A stretch of DNA of 64,000 nucleotides from the NCBI RefSeq assembly GCF_947492365.1, contig NZ_CANLMB010000001.1, forward strand, positions 992,001-1,056,000, read 5' to 3'. Position 1 is the stretch's first letter, and the number at the start of each line of letters is the position of its first letter. The position numbers and the translations under genes are program-made. The notes beneath the pieces were generated by a model. It saw nothing but the letters and a program-made list of their open reading frames with translations. It ran no database searches and was not told the origin of the DNA. Shown here piece after piece: positions 53,040-62,274 of the stretch. The stretch is from an uncultured Erythrobacter sp. (GTDB lineage: Bacteria; Pseudomonadota; Alphaproteobacteria; Sphingomonadales; Sphingomonadaceae).

Positions 53040-54270
53040 AGCGCAGCACCTGCACCGGATCGGTGTTGGACGCCTTGAGCGCGGGATAGAGCGTTGCAAG
53101 GAAACTCATCGAGATAGCCAGAGCTGTGATCCCGACAATTTCCCAAAGATCGACCCGCACCGGCAGGCTGGTGAGGAAGCGCACTTGCGGATCCCAGATT
53201 TGCACGCCTGTGAGGCCAGCAATCCCCTCCACAATCGGGTTGCGGAAATAGAGCAGGACAAAGCCAAGCGTTAGTCCGGCTAGCGTGCCAAGCGTCCCAA
53301 CCGTCGTTCCGGTCGTTACAAAAATCTTGAGCAAGCTCCGCCGCGTTGCCCCCATCGTGCGCATGATCGCAATGTCGCGGGTCTTTGCACGCACCAGCAT
53401 CACCAGGCTCGAAAGGATGTTAAAAGAGGCGACCAGCACCATGAAACTGAGAACAAAGAACATCGCAACGCGTTCGACTTCGAGAGCCTCGAACAATGCG
53501 GAGTTGATCTGCTTCCAATCTGCAATCTGCGCCCTGCCCTGCAACGCCTGTTCGACATCGCCAAGAATTTCGCCAACATTGTCGGGGTCATCGACCGTCA
53601 CTTCGATCAGGCCGACCGTATCGCCCATGAGCAGCAATTTCTGAGCGTCCGACATCGGCATAATGACGAAGGTTTCGTCGAAATCGTACAGCCCGATCTC
53701 GAAGATTGCGCCGACCTCATAGGGTACCTGCCGGATCGTGGTGCCAAACGGAGTGGTCCGCCCCTGCGGGTTGATGATCGTGATCGTATCACCGACCCGC
53801 GCGCCCATATTGGCCGCGAGCCGCGCTCCGATAGCCACCTTGTCGGTGCCGGGCTGGATATCGGCAATTCTGCCCTGAAGCACCTTGTCATCAAGTTCAG
53901 CGATATCTTCTGCAGTGTTCCCGCGCACAAAGATCGCGTTGACCCGTCCGTTAAAGCTCACCAGCAAGGGCTGTTCGATAAGCGGGGAAGCGCCGGTTAC
54001 GCCCTCGGTTGCGCGAACTTGGTCGAGGGTGTTCTCCCAACCCTCCAACTCGCCGCCATAGGCCTGAATGATCGCGTGGCCGTTCAGCCCAGAAAACTTG
54101 TCGAGCATTTCGGAGCGGAAGCCGCCCATTACGCTCATCACCAGAACCAGCATGGCAACCGACAGCATCACCACGCCAACGGATATGCCCGCCACCAGCG
54201 CGATGAAACCTTCGCTCTTGCCCGGCCACAGATACCGGCTTGCGATCATTCTTTCAAAAGGAGTGAGCAT
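53032..54270 (-). CDS. lolC: Lipoprotein-releasing system permease (LolC/LolE family)
   Basis: A 412-residue inner-membrane permease. There are four hydrophobic segments: one near residues 22-48 and three in the C-terminal 150 residues ([21 protein letters not shown], quoted in part). A periplasmic MacB-like domain lies between (about 50-265). [18 protein letters not shown] is the family-typical start; the ATG at 54270 follows AAAGGAG. A single LolC/E-type protein, as here, forms a homodimer with LolD in many alphaproteobacteria. Confidence 0.93.
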   Translation of the reverse strand: MLTPFERMIASRYLWPGKSEGFIALVAGISVGVVMLSVAMLVLVMSVMGGFRSEMLDKFSGLNGHAIIQAYGGELEGWENTLDQVRATEGVTGASPLIEQPLLVSFNGRVNAIFVRGNTAEDIAELDDKVLQGRIADIQPGTDKVAIGARLAANMGARVGDTITIINPQGRTTPFGTTIRQVPYEVGAIFEIGLYDFDETFVIMPMSDAQKLLLMGDTVGLIEVTVDDPDNVGEILGDVEQALQGRAQIADWKQINSALFEALEVERVAMFFVLSFMVLVASFNILSSLVMLVRAKTRDIAIMRTMGATRRSLLKIFVTTGTTVGTLGTLAGLTLGFVLLYFRNPIVEGIAGLTGVQIWDPQVRFLTSLPVRVDLWEIVGITALAISMSFLATLYPALKASNTDPVQVLRYE

Positions 54271-54506
54271 GAATGTCCGAACACTTGGCGACGACTGGCT
54301 TAACCGGGGCTGTAAGCTGCGAAATTGTCTCGCACAATGTGCAAACCGGCCCTCGCTGTGCGTAACGGCGCGCCTATCCGCTCGTTCTAGCCAAAAATAC
54401 GGGGGCCGCAGCCCAAAGACACCTTGTAATTGATCTGTAACATCGCCATTGACCCGCCCACAGGCGGGGTGGCGCAACGGGCCTATAACGGGTGATTGGA
54501 CGAGCG

Positions 54507-56024
54507 ATGGCACAGACCGATTTCGGGCATTTTTCGGGCAACTTTACGCACCCCTTCCTCGATGAGGATGGCGACAAGCTGCGTGAGGAATGCGGCGTAT
54601 TCGGCGCGATCAATTCCGAGGATGCTTCGGCGACCACCGCTTTGGGCCTGCACGCCTTGCAGCATCGCGGTCAAGAAGCGGTCGGCATCACCAGCTTTGA
54701 CGGCAAGGATTTCATCTCGCGGCGAGGGCTTGGCCATGTTGCAGAGAACTTCTCCTCAGCCGAAGCCATCGCGGAACTGCCCGGATCAATGGCATCGGGC
54801 CATGTGCGCTATTCAACCACTGGCGGAGCAGGCCTTCGCAATGTGCAGCCGCTCTATGCAGAACTGGCCAGCGGCGGCTTTGCCATCGCGCATAACGGTA
54901 ATATCTCGAACGCGCAGACGCTGCGCAAAGACCTCGTCGGCAAGGGTTCGATCTTCCAGTCGACGTCTGACACCGAGGTTATCATCCACCTCGTCGCAAC
55001 CTCGCGCTATCCCACGGTGGCTGACCGCCTGATCGACGCGCTGCGTCTGGTCGAAGGTGCTTATGCCCTGATCGTGATGACGCCCGAAGGCATGATCGCC
55101 TGCCGTGACCCGCTGGGCATTCGTCCGCTGGTTATGGGCAAGTTGGGCGATTCGGTCCTGTTCGCATCCGAAAGCGTCGCCTTCGACGTGGTCGGCGCTG
55201 AACTGATCCGCGAAGTCGAGCCGGGCGAAATGCTTCAGGTCGATTTCAACGGCAATATCAAGAGCCTGCATCCCTTCGGCAAAACCGCCCCCCGCCCCTG
55301 CATCTTCGAACACGTCTATTTCAGCCGTCCCGACAGCTATTTCGCCGGTCAAAGCGTTTACGAGGCCCGCAAGGCCATCGGCGCGGAACTTGCGACCGAA
55401 GCACCCTGCGATGTCGATCTGGTCGTGCCGGTGCCCGATAGCGGCGTTCCGGCTGCGATCGGCTACGCGCAGCAATCGGGCGTTCCGTTCGAGCTAGGCA
55501 TTATCCGTTCGCACTATGTCGGGCGCACTTTCATCCAGCCTTCCGACGCCGCGCGCCATTCGGGCGTCAAGCGCAAGCACAACGCCAATCGCGGGCTGGT
55601 CGCGGGCAAGAAGATCGTCCTCATCGACGATTCGATTGTGCGCGGGACCACCAGTTTGAAAATCGTCGAGATGATGCGCGAAGCCGGCGCGAGCGAGGTC
55701 CACTTCCGCGTCGCCAGCCCGCCCACCGCGCATTCGTGCTTCTACGGCGTCGATACGCCCGAACGCTCTAAGCTCCTCGCCGCGCGCATGGATCTGGAGC
55801 CAATGCGCGAGTTCATCAAAGCGGACAGCCTCGCTTTCATCTCGATTGACGGCCTCTATCGCGCGGTTGGATCGAAAAAGCGCGACAAGAGCTGCCCGCA
55901 ATTCTGCGATGCATGCTTCACCGGCGAATATCCGACTTCGCTCACCGATCTGGCGGGCAAATCGCAGAAAGACGACGAGCTTCCCTTCACCGACGCGCCC
56001 AACACTGATTCCAGAGCAGCTTAA
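54507..56024 (+). CDS. purF: Amidophosphoribosyltransferase
   Basis: A 505-residue first enzyme of purine synthesis, moving the amide of glutamine to PRPP. A propeptide of about 25 residues precedes the nucleophile Cys in REECGVFGAI. The glutaminase motif HALQHRGQEAVGI, and the PRPP site KIVLIDDSIVRGTTS near 375, are present. The C-terminal CPQFCDACFTGEYP is typical. The start is the ATG at 54507; a GTG five codons earlier is possible. It is followed 3 bases later by the SDR gene. Confidence 0.96.
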   Translation: MAQTDFGHFSGNFTHPFLDEDGDKLREECGVFGAINSEDASATTALGLHALQHRGQEAVGITSFDGKDFISRRGLGHVAENFSSAEAIAELPGSMASGHVRYSTTGGAGLRNVQPLYAELASGGFAIAHNGNISNAQTLRKDLVGKGSIFQSTSDTEVIIHLVATSRYPTVADRLIDALRLVEGAYALIVMTPEGMIACRDPLGIRPLVMGKLGDSVLFASESVAFDVVGAELIREVEPGEMLQVDFNGNIKSLHPFGKTAPRPCIFEHVYFSRPDSYFAGQSVYEARKAIGAELATEAPCDVDLVVPVPDSGVPAAIGYAQQSGVPFELGIIRSHYVGRTFIQPSDAARHSGVKRKHNANRGLVAGKKIVLIDDSIVRGTTSLKIVEMMREAGASEVHFRVASPPTAHSCFYGVDTPERSKLLAARMDLEPMREFIKADSLAFISIDGLYRAVGSKKRDKSCPQFCDACFTGEYPTSLTDLAGKSQKDDELPFTDAPNTDSRAA

Positions 56025-56027
56025 ACC

Positions 56028-56741
56028 ATGAGTGACGCAAAACCGCTTGCCGGGCAGACCGCGCTTGTCACCGGCGCAAGCCGCGGCATTGGCGCTGCAA
56101 CCGCGATTGCGCTGGCAGAGGCCGGCGCGCATGTGATCCTGACTGCGCGCAAGGTGAAAGCGCTCGAAGAAGTCGAAGATGCGATCCACGCCAAGGGCGG
56201 CACCTCAACGATCGCCCCGATTGACCTGACCGAAGCCGATGCGATCAGCCGCCTTGCAAGTGCGATTGCGGGACGGTGGGACAAGCTTGATATTCTCGTA
56301 ATATCAGGCGCCTATCTGCCAGATCTCACACCGCTTACGCAGATTGATCCCAAGCAGTTCAATCAGGCAATCATGACCAATGTCGTCGCCACGCAGGCGC
56401 TTTTGACAGGTTTCGATCCGCTGCTGCGCAATGCCGATGACGCGCGCGTCATCGGCCTGACCAGCAGCGTCGGCGCAGGGCCCCGCCCCTATTGGTCGGC
56501 CTATGGATCGACCAAGGCGGCGTTTGACAATCTGCTCGAAAGCTACGGCGCGGAAGTCGAGAAATTGAGCGGCGTTCGCGTTGCCATTATCGATCCGGGC
56601 GCGACCCGCACCGAAATGCGCGCCCGCGCCTATCCCGGCGAAAATCCCGAGAGCGTCAAAGAACCGGAAGTTGTTGCACAGCGCCTTGTCGCGCTGGCGC
56701 AAGCGGGCTTTGAAACCGGCCACCGCGAACGCGTCGACTGA
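56028..56741 (+). CDS. Short-chain dehydrogenase/reductase
   Basis: A 237-residue Rossmann oxidoreductase. The cofactor motif TGASRGIGAAT lies at about residues 16-26 and the catalytic YGSTK at about 161-165, with SS of the Ser position in TSSVGAG near 145. The NADP or NAD preference and substrate cannot be told. Only 3 bases separate it from purF, so cotranscription is likely. Confidence 0.88.
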   Translation: MSDAKPLAGQTALVTGASRGIGAATAIALAEAGAHVILTARKVKALEEVEDAIHAKGGTSTIAPIDLTEADAISRLASAIAGRWDKLDILVISGAYLPDLTPLTQIDPKQFNQAIMTNVVATQALLTGFDPLLRNADDARVIGLTSSVGAGPRPYWSAYGSTKAAFDNLLESYGAEVEKLSGVRVAIIDPGATRTEMRARAYPGENPESVKEPEVVAQRLVALAQAGFETGHRERVD

Positions 56742-56774
56742 TTTCGCGCGAATATTAACGCCAAACGCGCGAAA
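56742..56774. terminator. Candidate hairpin terminator after the SDR gene
   Basis: TTTCGCGCG (56742-56750) and CGCGCGAAA (56766-56774) form a perfect 9-base-pair stem with a 15-base loop, immediately after the SDR stop codon. There is no downstream T-run, so it may only stabilise the mRNA end. Confidence 0.45.
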
Positions 56775-56907
56775 ATAGGTGGAAATACTGGGGTGCGTTA
56801 CCGGCTCCTTAACCTTCCTCTGCAACTGAATGGCAAATGTCCCTGTGGGAATACGCAATTTCCACGGCACAGAGACCACAGGCTGATTGGAAGAAGGTTG
56901 CGAGGCT

Positions 56908-57255
56908 ATGCCGACCGACAAAAGCAGTTATAAACTAGCAGCGCAGGAAGATCGCTGCGGGCCGCGTACGCGGCTCACAATCCCGGCGACTTTGCGCGCT
57001 TCGGGAGGCCGCGCTTTTCAAAGCGTGGTTCACGACCTTTCGATCTCCGGCTTTTCCGCCGCGTCGATCAACCGCATGCATGAAGGCCAGATGTGCTGGC
57101 TGACCCTGCCCGGCCTCGAATCGCTTCAGGCCGAGGTTGTGTGGTGGGACAATTGCATCGTTGGCTGCGCGTTCAGCGAGCTGCTGAGCCCGATCGTGCA
57201 CGACAATATCCTGCAGCGTTACAGCAATACCGGCGTCTATCGCCCGATGGCGTGA
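56908..57255 (+). CDS. PilZ-domain protein
   Basis: A 115-residue single-domain protein with the c-di-GMP-binding pattern: RCGPRTRLTIPATL (residues about 15-28) gives the Arg-rich motif and HDLSISGFSA (about 41-50) the DxSxxG motif. VVWWDNCIVGCAFSE near 85 is a typical closing strand. Binding of c-di-GMP is predicted, not shown. The start used is the ATG at 56908; a TTG at 56887 is possible. No partner gene is adjacent. Confidence 0.85.
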   Translation: MPTDKSSYKLAAQEDRCGPRTRLTIPATLRASGGRAFQSVVHDLSISGFSAASINRMHEGQMCWLTLPGLESLQAEVVWWDNCIVGCAFSELLSPIVHDNILQRYSNTGVYRPMA

Positions 57256-57303
57256 CGCAGTGGAGCGGGTCCCCCAACCCGCTCCCTACCCACCATTCAT
57301 GCC

Positions 57304-58509
57304 TCAATCCGTCGCGGAAATCTTGGCCGCGATCCCGCCCCATAGCGCGCGATGATCGCTGCTGGTCGCAGTTGACCAATTGCTGACCACAGTCAGCACC
57401 AGTTCTTCGCTCGGCACAATCGTGATCGACTGTCCGAAAATGCCCTGCGCACCGTAAGCTCCGCCGGGATAGGTCCACCACTGATAGCCGTAACCAAAGC
57501 CGGTATCGCCGAAATCGACGAGCGAATCGCCAGCCTCTGCAAACCACCCCTCGGGCACGCTATCCCCGCCACCTTCGAGCGCGAACAAGCCCATGCGGGT
57601 GTAGTCCGAAAGGCTGAGCGAGAGGCAGCACCCGCCAATATTGCCGCCGCGCGGATCGCTCATCCAGAACAACCCGCCTTCGAGGCCCGCCGGTTCAACA
57701 ATCTTCTCTTGCGCATATTCGGCCAATGGGAGGCCAACCGCGTTCTCGATCACAAGGCCGATGAGGTTGGTTTCGCCGGTCTTATAGACCCACTTCTCAC
57801 CCGCAGGGGCCTCGCGTTCCAGCTCGCGCATTTGGGCGACGATGGCTTCTGGGCCGTGTTCGACGACAAAGCGGTTCATCGCCGCGACGTCGCTGTTCGG
57901 GTCTGTGTAATCCTCATTCCACGCAACGCCGCTGGTCATGGTCGCGATCTGGCGAACCGTAACGCCTTCATAGGCAGAGCCTGCAAGGCCGGGAACATAG
58001 GCAGTCACAGGATCATCGAGGCTGGCGATAAAGCCGTCACGCACCGCTGCGCCAAGCAGGGTCGAGGTGAAGCTTTTGGCGACCGAGAAACTGGTCCAGC
58101 GCTGGTCGGGCGCAAAGCCGCCTGCGTAATCCTCAAACCGCACGGTCCCGTTCTTGACCACCATCACGCCAACCGCGCCGGTGCTCGCCATGGCCTGACG
58201 GATTTCCGCAGCAAGCGCGTCGGGCAGAGCCTCGCCTTCGGCAAGAACGCGCGGATTGCTCGCGGCAGGCACTTCGTGTCCGGCAAACCAGCTTTCCATA
58301 TCGCGGAAACGTGCAAGGCGCTGTTCGTCGGTCCAGAACAAGACTTGCAGTTCGGATGGATCACGCGGTTGCGGCTCGGTGAACTCGACCGCAGCGAGCG
58401 GCCCAGGTGCAGCATCGAGGCCCGCGGCCGCGCCATAGCTGCATCCACCAAGTGCCAGCGCGCCCAGCGAAACTGCCGCTCCCATTACTGTAAGGTTCAA
58501 CCGCATCAC
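57304..58509 (-). CDS. Serine hydrolase, class C beta-lactamase-like lipoprotein
   Basis: A 401-residue (first ATG at 58509; 400 residues from 58506) penicillin-binding-protein-like hydrolase. The lipoprotein signal ends at LGGC (Cys23). The nucleophile is Ser in SFSVAKSFTS (SxxK, about residue 143), the second motif is VYKTGETNLIG near 242, and GIFGQSITI near 365 stands where HTG/KTG is usual. It could be an esterase, a peptidase or a beta-lactamase-like enzyme. It is the last gene of an operon with DUF457, phrB and cfa. Confidence 0.85.
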   Translation of the reverse strand: MMRLNLTVMGAAVSLGALALGGCSYGAAAGLDAAPGPLAAVEFTEPQPRDPSELQVLFWTDEQRLARFRDMESWFAGHEVPAASNPRVLAEGEALPDALAAEIRQAMASTGAVGVMVVKNGTVRFEDYAGGFAPDQRWTSFSVAKSFTSTLLGAAVRDGFIASLDDPVTAYVPGLAGSAYEGVTVRQIATMTSGVAWNEDYTDPNSDVAAMNRFVVEHGPEAIVAQMRELEREAPAGEKWVYKTGETNLIGLVIENAVGLPLAEYAQEKIVEPAGLEGGLFWMSDPRGGNIGGCCLSLSLSDYTRMGLFALEGGGDSVPEGWFAEAGDSLVDFGDTGFGYGYQWWTYPGGAYGAQGIFGQSITIVPSEELVLTVVSNWSTATSSDHRALWGGIAAKISATD

Positions 58510-58522
58510 GAATTCTCCCGTT

Positions 58523-59758
58523 TCAGTTCTTCACCAGAGTTACCTGATGCACATCGATATTGCCCGCGCGAAATCCGCCTTCGCAATAGGACAGATAGAA
58601 TTTCCAGAGGCGGATGAAGCGCTGGTCGAAGCCCTCGGGCAGCCGTCCCTCTTCAACCGCACTGTCGAACCGTTGATGCCACGCTTTGAGCGTGTCGGCA
58701 TAGTCGATCCCGAATCCGGTCTGACCCTGCCATTCAAGACCGCGTTCCTCGGCCAGAGCGCGGAATTCGCTGGATTTGATGAGCATACCGCCGGGAAAGA
58801 CATAGGCCTGGATGAAGTCGACAGTTCCCGCATAGGCCTCGAATAAGTCGTCCCGCATCGCGATATACTGGATCGCCGCGCGGCCGCCGGGGGCGAGATT
58901 ACGGGCAACGCAGTCCATGAAATCAGGCCAGTATTCGCGGCCCAGAGCCTCGACCATTTCGACGCTCATGATCGCATCGAACTGCCCTGCGACGTCGCGG
59001 TAGTCTTGGAGGCGGAAGTCGATGGCGGGTGAATGGTGCTCGCGCGCCCAGCTGAGCTGTTCTTCCGAAAGGCTGATCGCGGTCACATCCGCGCCCTGCT
59101 CCGCGAGATGGTGCGCGAGAGAGCCCCAACCGCAACCGATCTCCAACACGCTCTTTGGTCTGCCAAGCCGCGCCGCAATCCCTTCCATCTTGCGCAATTG
59201 CGCCGCTTCGAGACTGTCCGCGCCCATTCCCAGCGCGCTCGAATAGGTCATGCTGTCATCGAGCCATGCGCGGTAGAAATCATTGCCGAGGTCGTAATGC
59301 GCTGCGATGTTGCGCGCCGAACCTGCGCGGTTGTTGCGGTTGAGCCAATGCGCAACCCGCCCCGCCCATTTGAACACCCCAGAACTGCGCGCCATGTCGC
59401 CTAGGCTCTGCACATTGGCGGAGAACAGCGCGAACAGGGTGGATTGATCAGGGCTCTCCCACTCATCCGCCTGAAACGCCTGATAGAAACCGATCACGCC
59501 GCCCGTGGCGAGCCACAGCAGCGCGCGCCAGTCTTTCAGAGTGATCTCGGCATCGAAGCCGGGCGCGCGGCCTCCCAGCATACGCGTGGTGCCGTCGGGC
59601 AGATGCGCGATCAGCGAACCGCTTTCCAGCCCCGCATCAACCTGTTCGATGATCTTGGAAAAACCGGGAGCCACGAGGCGCGCAAAGATCCCCGGCCGCG
59701 CGGCAAAGCGCTCGCCCGAGCTTAACAGATGCTCGCCTCTCAACCCCTGCGCGTTCAT
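58523..59758 (-). CDS. cfa: Cyclopropane-fatty-acyl-phospholipid synthase
   Basis: A 411-residue SAM-dependent enzyme that adds a methylene bridge to unsaturated phospholipid acyl chains at the membrane surface. The SAM motif is VLEIGCGWGSLAHHLAEQG (residues about 205-223), followed by SLSEEQLSWAREHH. YDLGNDFYRAWLD near 150 and the C-terminal FQTGFGIDYADTL-type substrate segment (WQGQTGFGIDYADT) are family features. It lies 52 bases downstream of phrB. Confidence 0.93.
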   Translation of the reverse strand: MNAQGLRGEHLLSSGERFAARPGIFARLVAPGFSKIIEQVDAGLESGSLIAHLPDGTTRMLGGRAPGFDAEITLKDWRALLWLATGGVIGFYQAFQADEWESPDQSTLFALFSANVQSLGDMARSSGVFKWAGRVAHWLNRNNRAGSARNIAAHYDLGNDFYRAWLDDSMTYSSALGMGADSLEAAQLRKMEGIAARLGRPKSVLEIGCGWGSLAHHLAEQGADVTAISLSEEQLSWAREHHSPAIDFRLQDYRDVAGQFDAIMSVEMVEALGREYWPDFMDCVARNLAPGGRAAIQYIAMRDDLFEAYAGTVDFIQAYVFPGGMLIKSSEFRALAEERGLEWQGQTGFGIDYADTLKAWHQRFDSAVEEGRLPEGFDQRFIRLWKFYLSYCEGGFRAGNIDVHQVTLVKN

Positions 59759-59810
59759 ACCGGCCTCTTAAGCAAGCGGGATGAGGGGCTGCAAGCGCGC
59801 AGATGCAATC

Positions 59811-61202
59811 CTACTCACCCTTCATAGCCCTGTAAGCCGCCAGTGCCCGCTCTCGCGCGGCACGATGCCCTATGATTTTGGCGGGATAGCCTTTGGGCAG
59901 CCTGCCAAATTCTTCCGGATCGTGGATGTAGGGTTCGTCGAGATCAGCGAGCTCGGGCACATAGGTCCGGATATAGCTTGCCGCGTCAAACTTCTCCGAC
60001 TGGCTGAGCGGCGCCATGATCCGCACGAACATGTTGGAATCGACGCCGGTGCCGGCGACCCATTGCCAGTTGGTCGCGTTTGATCCGTAATCGGCATCGA
60101 CCAAAGTGTCCCAGAACCACTGCTCGCCCCGTCGCCAGTCGATCAGCAGATGCTTGATGAGGAAGCTAGCCGCGATCATCCGCACGCGGTTGTGCATCCA
60201 CCCGGTCTGCCACAGCTGCCGCATTCCGGCATCGACGATCGGGTAGCCAGTCTGCCCCTTTTGCCATGCTTTTAGGTCGCGCGCGGTCCCTTCATCGCTG
60301 GCCGGATCGCGCCATTTAATCCGGTCGAAATCCTCGCGGTAATTGCCCCGCGCATAGAGCGGGAATTGCGCGATCGTATTCTGCGCATAGTCGCGCCAGA
60401 TCAGTTCACTTTCATAGGTCCGCCACCCGTCAGAGCGCTTGGCTTTGAAGTGGTGCCAGATCTGGACCGGGCTGATCTCGCCAAAGTGCAAATGCGGGGA
60501 AAGGCGCGAAACCTTGTCGCGCGAGGGGAGATTGCGCGCGTCGTCATAGTCATCGACGTGATCCTCCCACCAGCCAAGCTGTTCGTGCGCAGCCGCCTCG
60601 CCAACCTCCCAGAATTTACGCATCCCGCCCGCCCAGTCAGGGCGCGTGGGCAGCAGGTTCCAGTCTTCCAACGCATCGCTATCGGGCCAATTATCAGGCG
60701 AAGACAAAGTCTCCGGCTCCGGCACCATATCGCGCGGCGGGAATTGCGCCCGCACTGCGCGGCTAAACGGCGTGTAGATCTTGTACTGCCCGCCCGAACC
60801 GGTCTTCACCGATCCTATCGAATGCAGATAATTGCCATCGTAAAGCTGGAGATCGTGCTTCTCGCCCAGCGCCTTTTGCGCATTGCGCCACCACGGTTCG
60901 TAGTGACGATTGGCGTGAATGGTCTTTGCGCCCGTCTCCTTTGCAATCTTAAGCAATTCTTCGACCGTATCGCCTTTGCGCAGCACAATGCGCGCGTGTC
61001 TTTGCGCGAAGGACTTGCCGAGGCTGTCCAGCGAATGATGCAGCCACCAGCGCGACGCGCCGCCATAGGCATGGTCCTTGGCCCGCGCATCGTCGAGCAC
61101 ATAGACCGCGATGACGGGGCCAAGCTTTGCCGCCGCATAGAGCGCGGGGTTATCGGCAAGACGCAGATCGCGCCTAAGCCAGACTATCTGGGGTTCGCTC
61201 AT
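59811..61202 (-). CDS. phrB: Deoxyribodipyrimidine photolyase
   Basis: A 463-residue FAD light-driven repair enzyme for UV-induced cyclobutane dimers. The N-terminal antenna domain starts IVWLRRDLRLADNPAL. FAD-domain motifs include HFGEISPVQIWHHF near 245, WQKGQTGYPIVDAGMRQL near 320, NRVRMIAASFLIKHLLIDWRRGE (in part) near 345, and WQWVAGTGVDSNMFVRI near 383. It is 15 bases downstream of the DUF457 gene and upstream of cfa. Confidence 0.94.
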   Translation of the reverse strand: MSEPQIVWLRRDLRLADNPALYAAAKLGPVIAVYVLDDARAKDHAYGGASRWWLHHSLDSLGKSFAQRHARIVLRKGDTVEELLKIAKETGAKTIHANRHYEPWWRNAQKALGEKHDLQLYDGNYLHSIGSVKTGSGGQYKIYTPFSRAVRAQFPPRDMVPEPETLSSPDNWPDSDALEDWNLLPTRPDWAGGMRKFWEVGEAAAHEQLGWWEDHVDDYDDARNLPSRDKVSRLSPHLHFGEISPVQIWHHFKAKRSDGWRTYESELIWRDYAQNTIAQFPLYARGNYREDFDRIKWRDPASDEGTARDLKAWQKGQTGYPIVDAGMRQLWQTGWMHNRVRMIAASFLIKHLLIDWRRGEQWFWDTLVDADYGSNATNWQWVAGTGVDSNMFVRIMAPLSQSEKFDAASYIRTYVPELADLDEPYIHDPEEFGRLPKGYPAKIIGHRAARERALAAYRAMKGE

Positions 61203-61217
61203 AGTCTCAACACCGCA

Positions 61218-62177
61218 TCAATCCGCGGGGATTTCATCGCAGCGGATATGCGGCAGCGCGACCGAGAACCGGTCCCGCGCGCGCGGATCGTAAAAGCGCG
61301 CATCATAGAGAACGACCGACCCGTCGCGTTCCCCTTCGGCCATCGGCGCGCGGGTCCAGAACAGAAAGGCGTCCAGTTCGGAGTTGGTCTTGCGCTCTTC
61401 TTCAAGGTCGGGGAGCGCGCATTGCACGGCTTCGGAATTGCTATAGCCATATTCGCGCGCCGTCCCGCCCCAAGCGTCGGAGATCCAGCGCCCGCTTTCG
61501 AGCCGTGCAATCCTTTCGCGCTGCCAGAAAAAGAACGGAGCAGGCGAGGAGATGTACTCGGCCGGATAGGGCTCTGAATATTTGCCGCCCGCATTGTAAT
61601 CGAACCATGTGATGAGCCAGTTCGCGCCGATATAGGCGACGCCGACAGCGATCCCGATCCATGCGGGCTTGGTCCAATTCTCGCCGCCCTTCTTCTCTTT
61701 GCGCAACGACCACCAGAGCGTCAGCCCCAGGATCGCCCACAGCCAAAGGTCGATGATAAACAGCGTATCGCCGTGGAACCATGCGCTCGAAAACGGCTCG
61801 AAGAAACGGATGCCGTAGACGTTGAGCCAGTCAAACAGCGGATGGGAGAGGCAACCGATAAAGCTTAGCGCATAGAGCCATCCGAAATGCACAGGCAGGC
61901 GCTTCTCAGGCCGTTTGCCGCGCTTGGCCTGCCAACGGTCAAACGCCCAGAGTAGCCCCGCAAGTATCAACGGCAGCAGGATCAGCGCAGGCGGCCCGTG
62001 GGTGATCCCGCGCCGAAACCCAAGATGCTCCGCCCCTTCAAGCCAGAAGAAACACGCCGCATCCACATCAGGCAGGTTCGCCCCGATAATGAGCGCGGGC
62101 ATGGCAAGGCCGGTCTTCTTCTTCAGACCCGCCTGCCCCATCACAGCGCCGACAAGGCTATGCGTCAGATTATCCAT
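61218..62177 (-). CDS. Metal-dependent hydrolase, YdjM/DUF457-like membrane protein
   Basis: A 319-residue polytopic inner-membrane protein. MDNLTHSLVGAVMGQAG begins the family, with NLPDVDAACFFW (about 37-48) and ITHGPPALILLPLIL (about 61-75) holding the conserved His/Asp residues, and LSHPLFDWLNVYG near 115. At least four membrane segments are visible. The start ATG at 62177 lacks a strong ribosome binding site. Function unknown; the gene heads the phrB-cfa operon. Confidence 0.82.
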   Translation of the reverse strand: MDNLTHSLVGAVMGQAGLKKKTGLAMPALIIGANLPDVDAACFFWLEGAEHLGFRRGITHGPPALILLPLILAGLLWAFDRWQAKRGKRPEKRLPVHFGWLYALSFIGCLSHPLFDWLNVYGIRFFEPFSSAWFHGDTLFIIDLWLWAILGLTLWWSLRKEKKGGENWTKPAWIGIAVGVAYIGANWLITWFDYNAGGKYSEPYPAEYISSPAPFFFWQRERIARLESGRWISDAWGGTAREYGYSNSEAVQCALPDLEEERKTNSELDAFLFWTRAPMAEGERDGSVVLYDARFYDPRARDRFSVALPHIRCDEIPAD

Positions 62178-62274
62178 GAGGTTTTGCCTAGCGCGCGCTT
62201 TTCGTTCGGTCAAAGCAAGTGGCATTGCCCGCGCATTTGCATTAGCGAGGGCGCGACACGGGAGAGAGCAGAAT

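Noticed and set aside
60366-61577. 403-codon plus-strand open frame across phrB and the DUF457 gene
   Set aside because: It spans two real genes on the other strand and has no recognisable domain.
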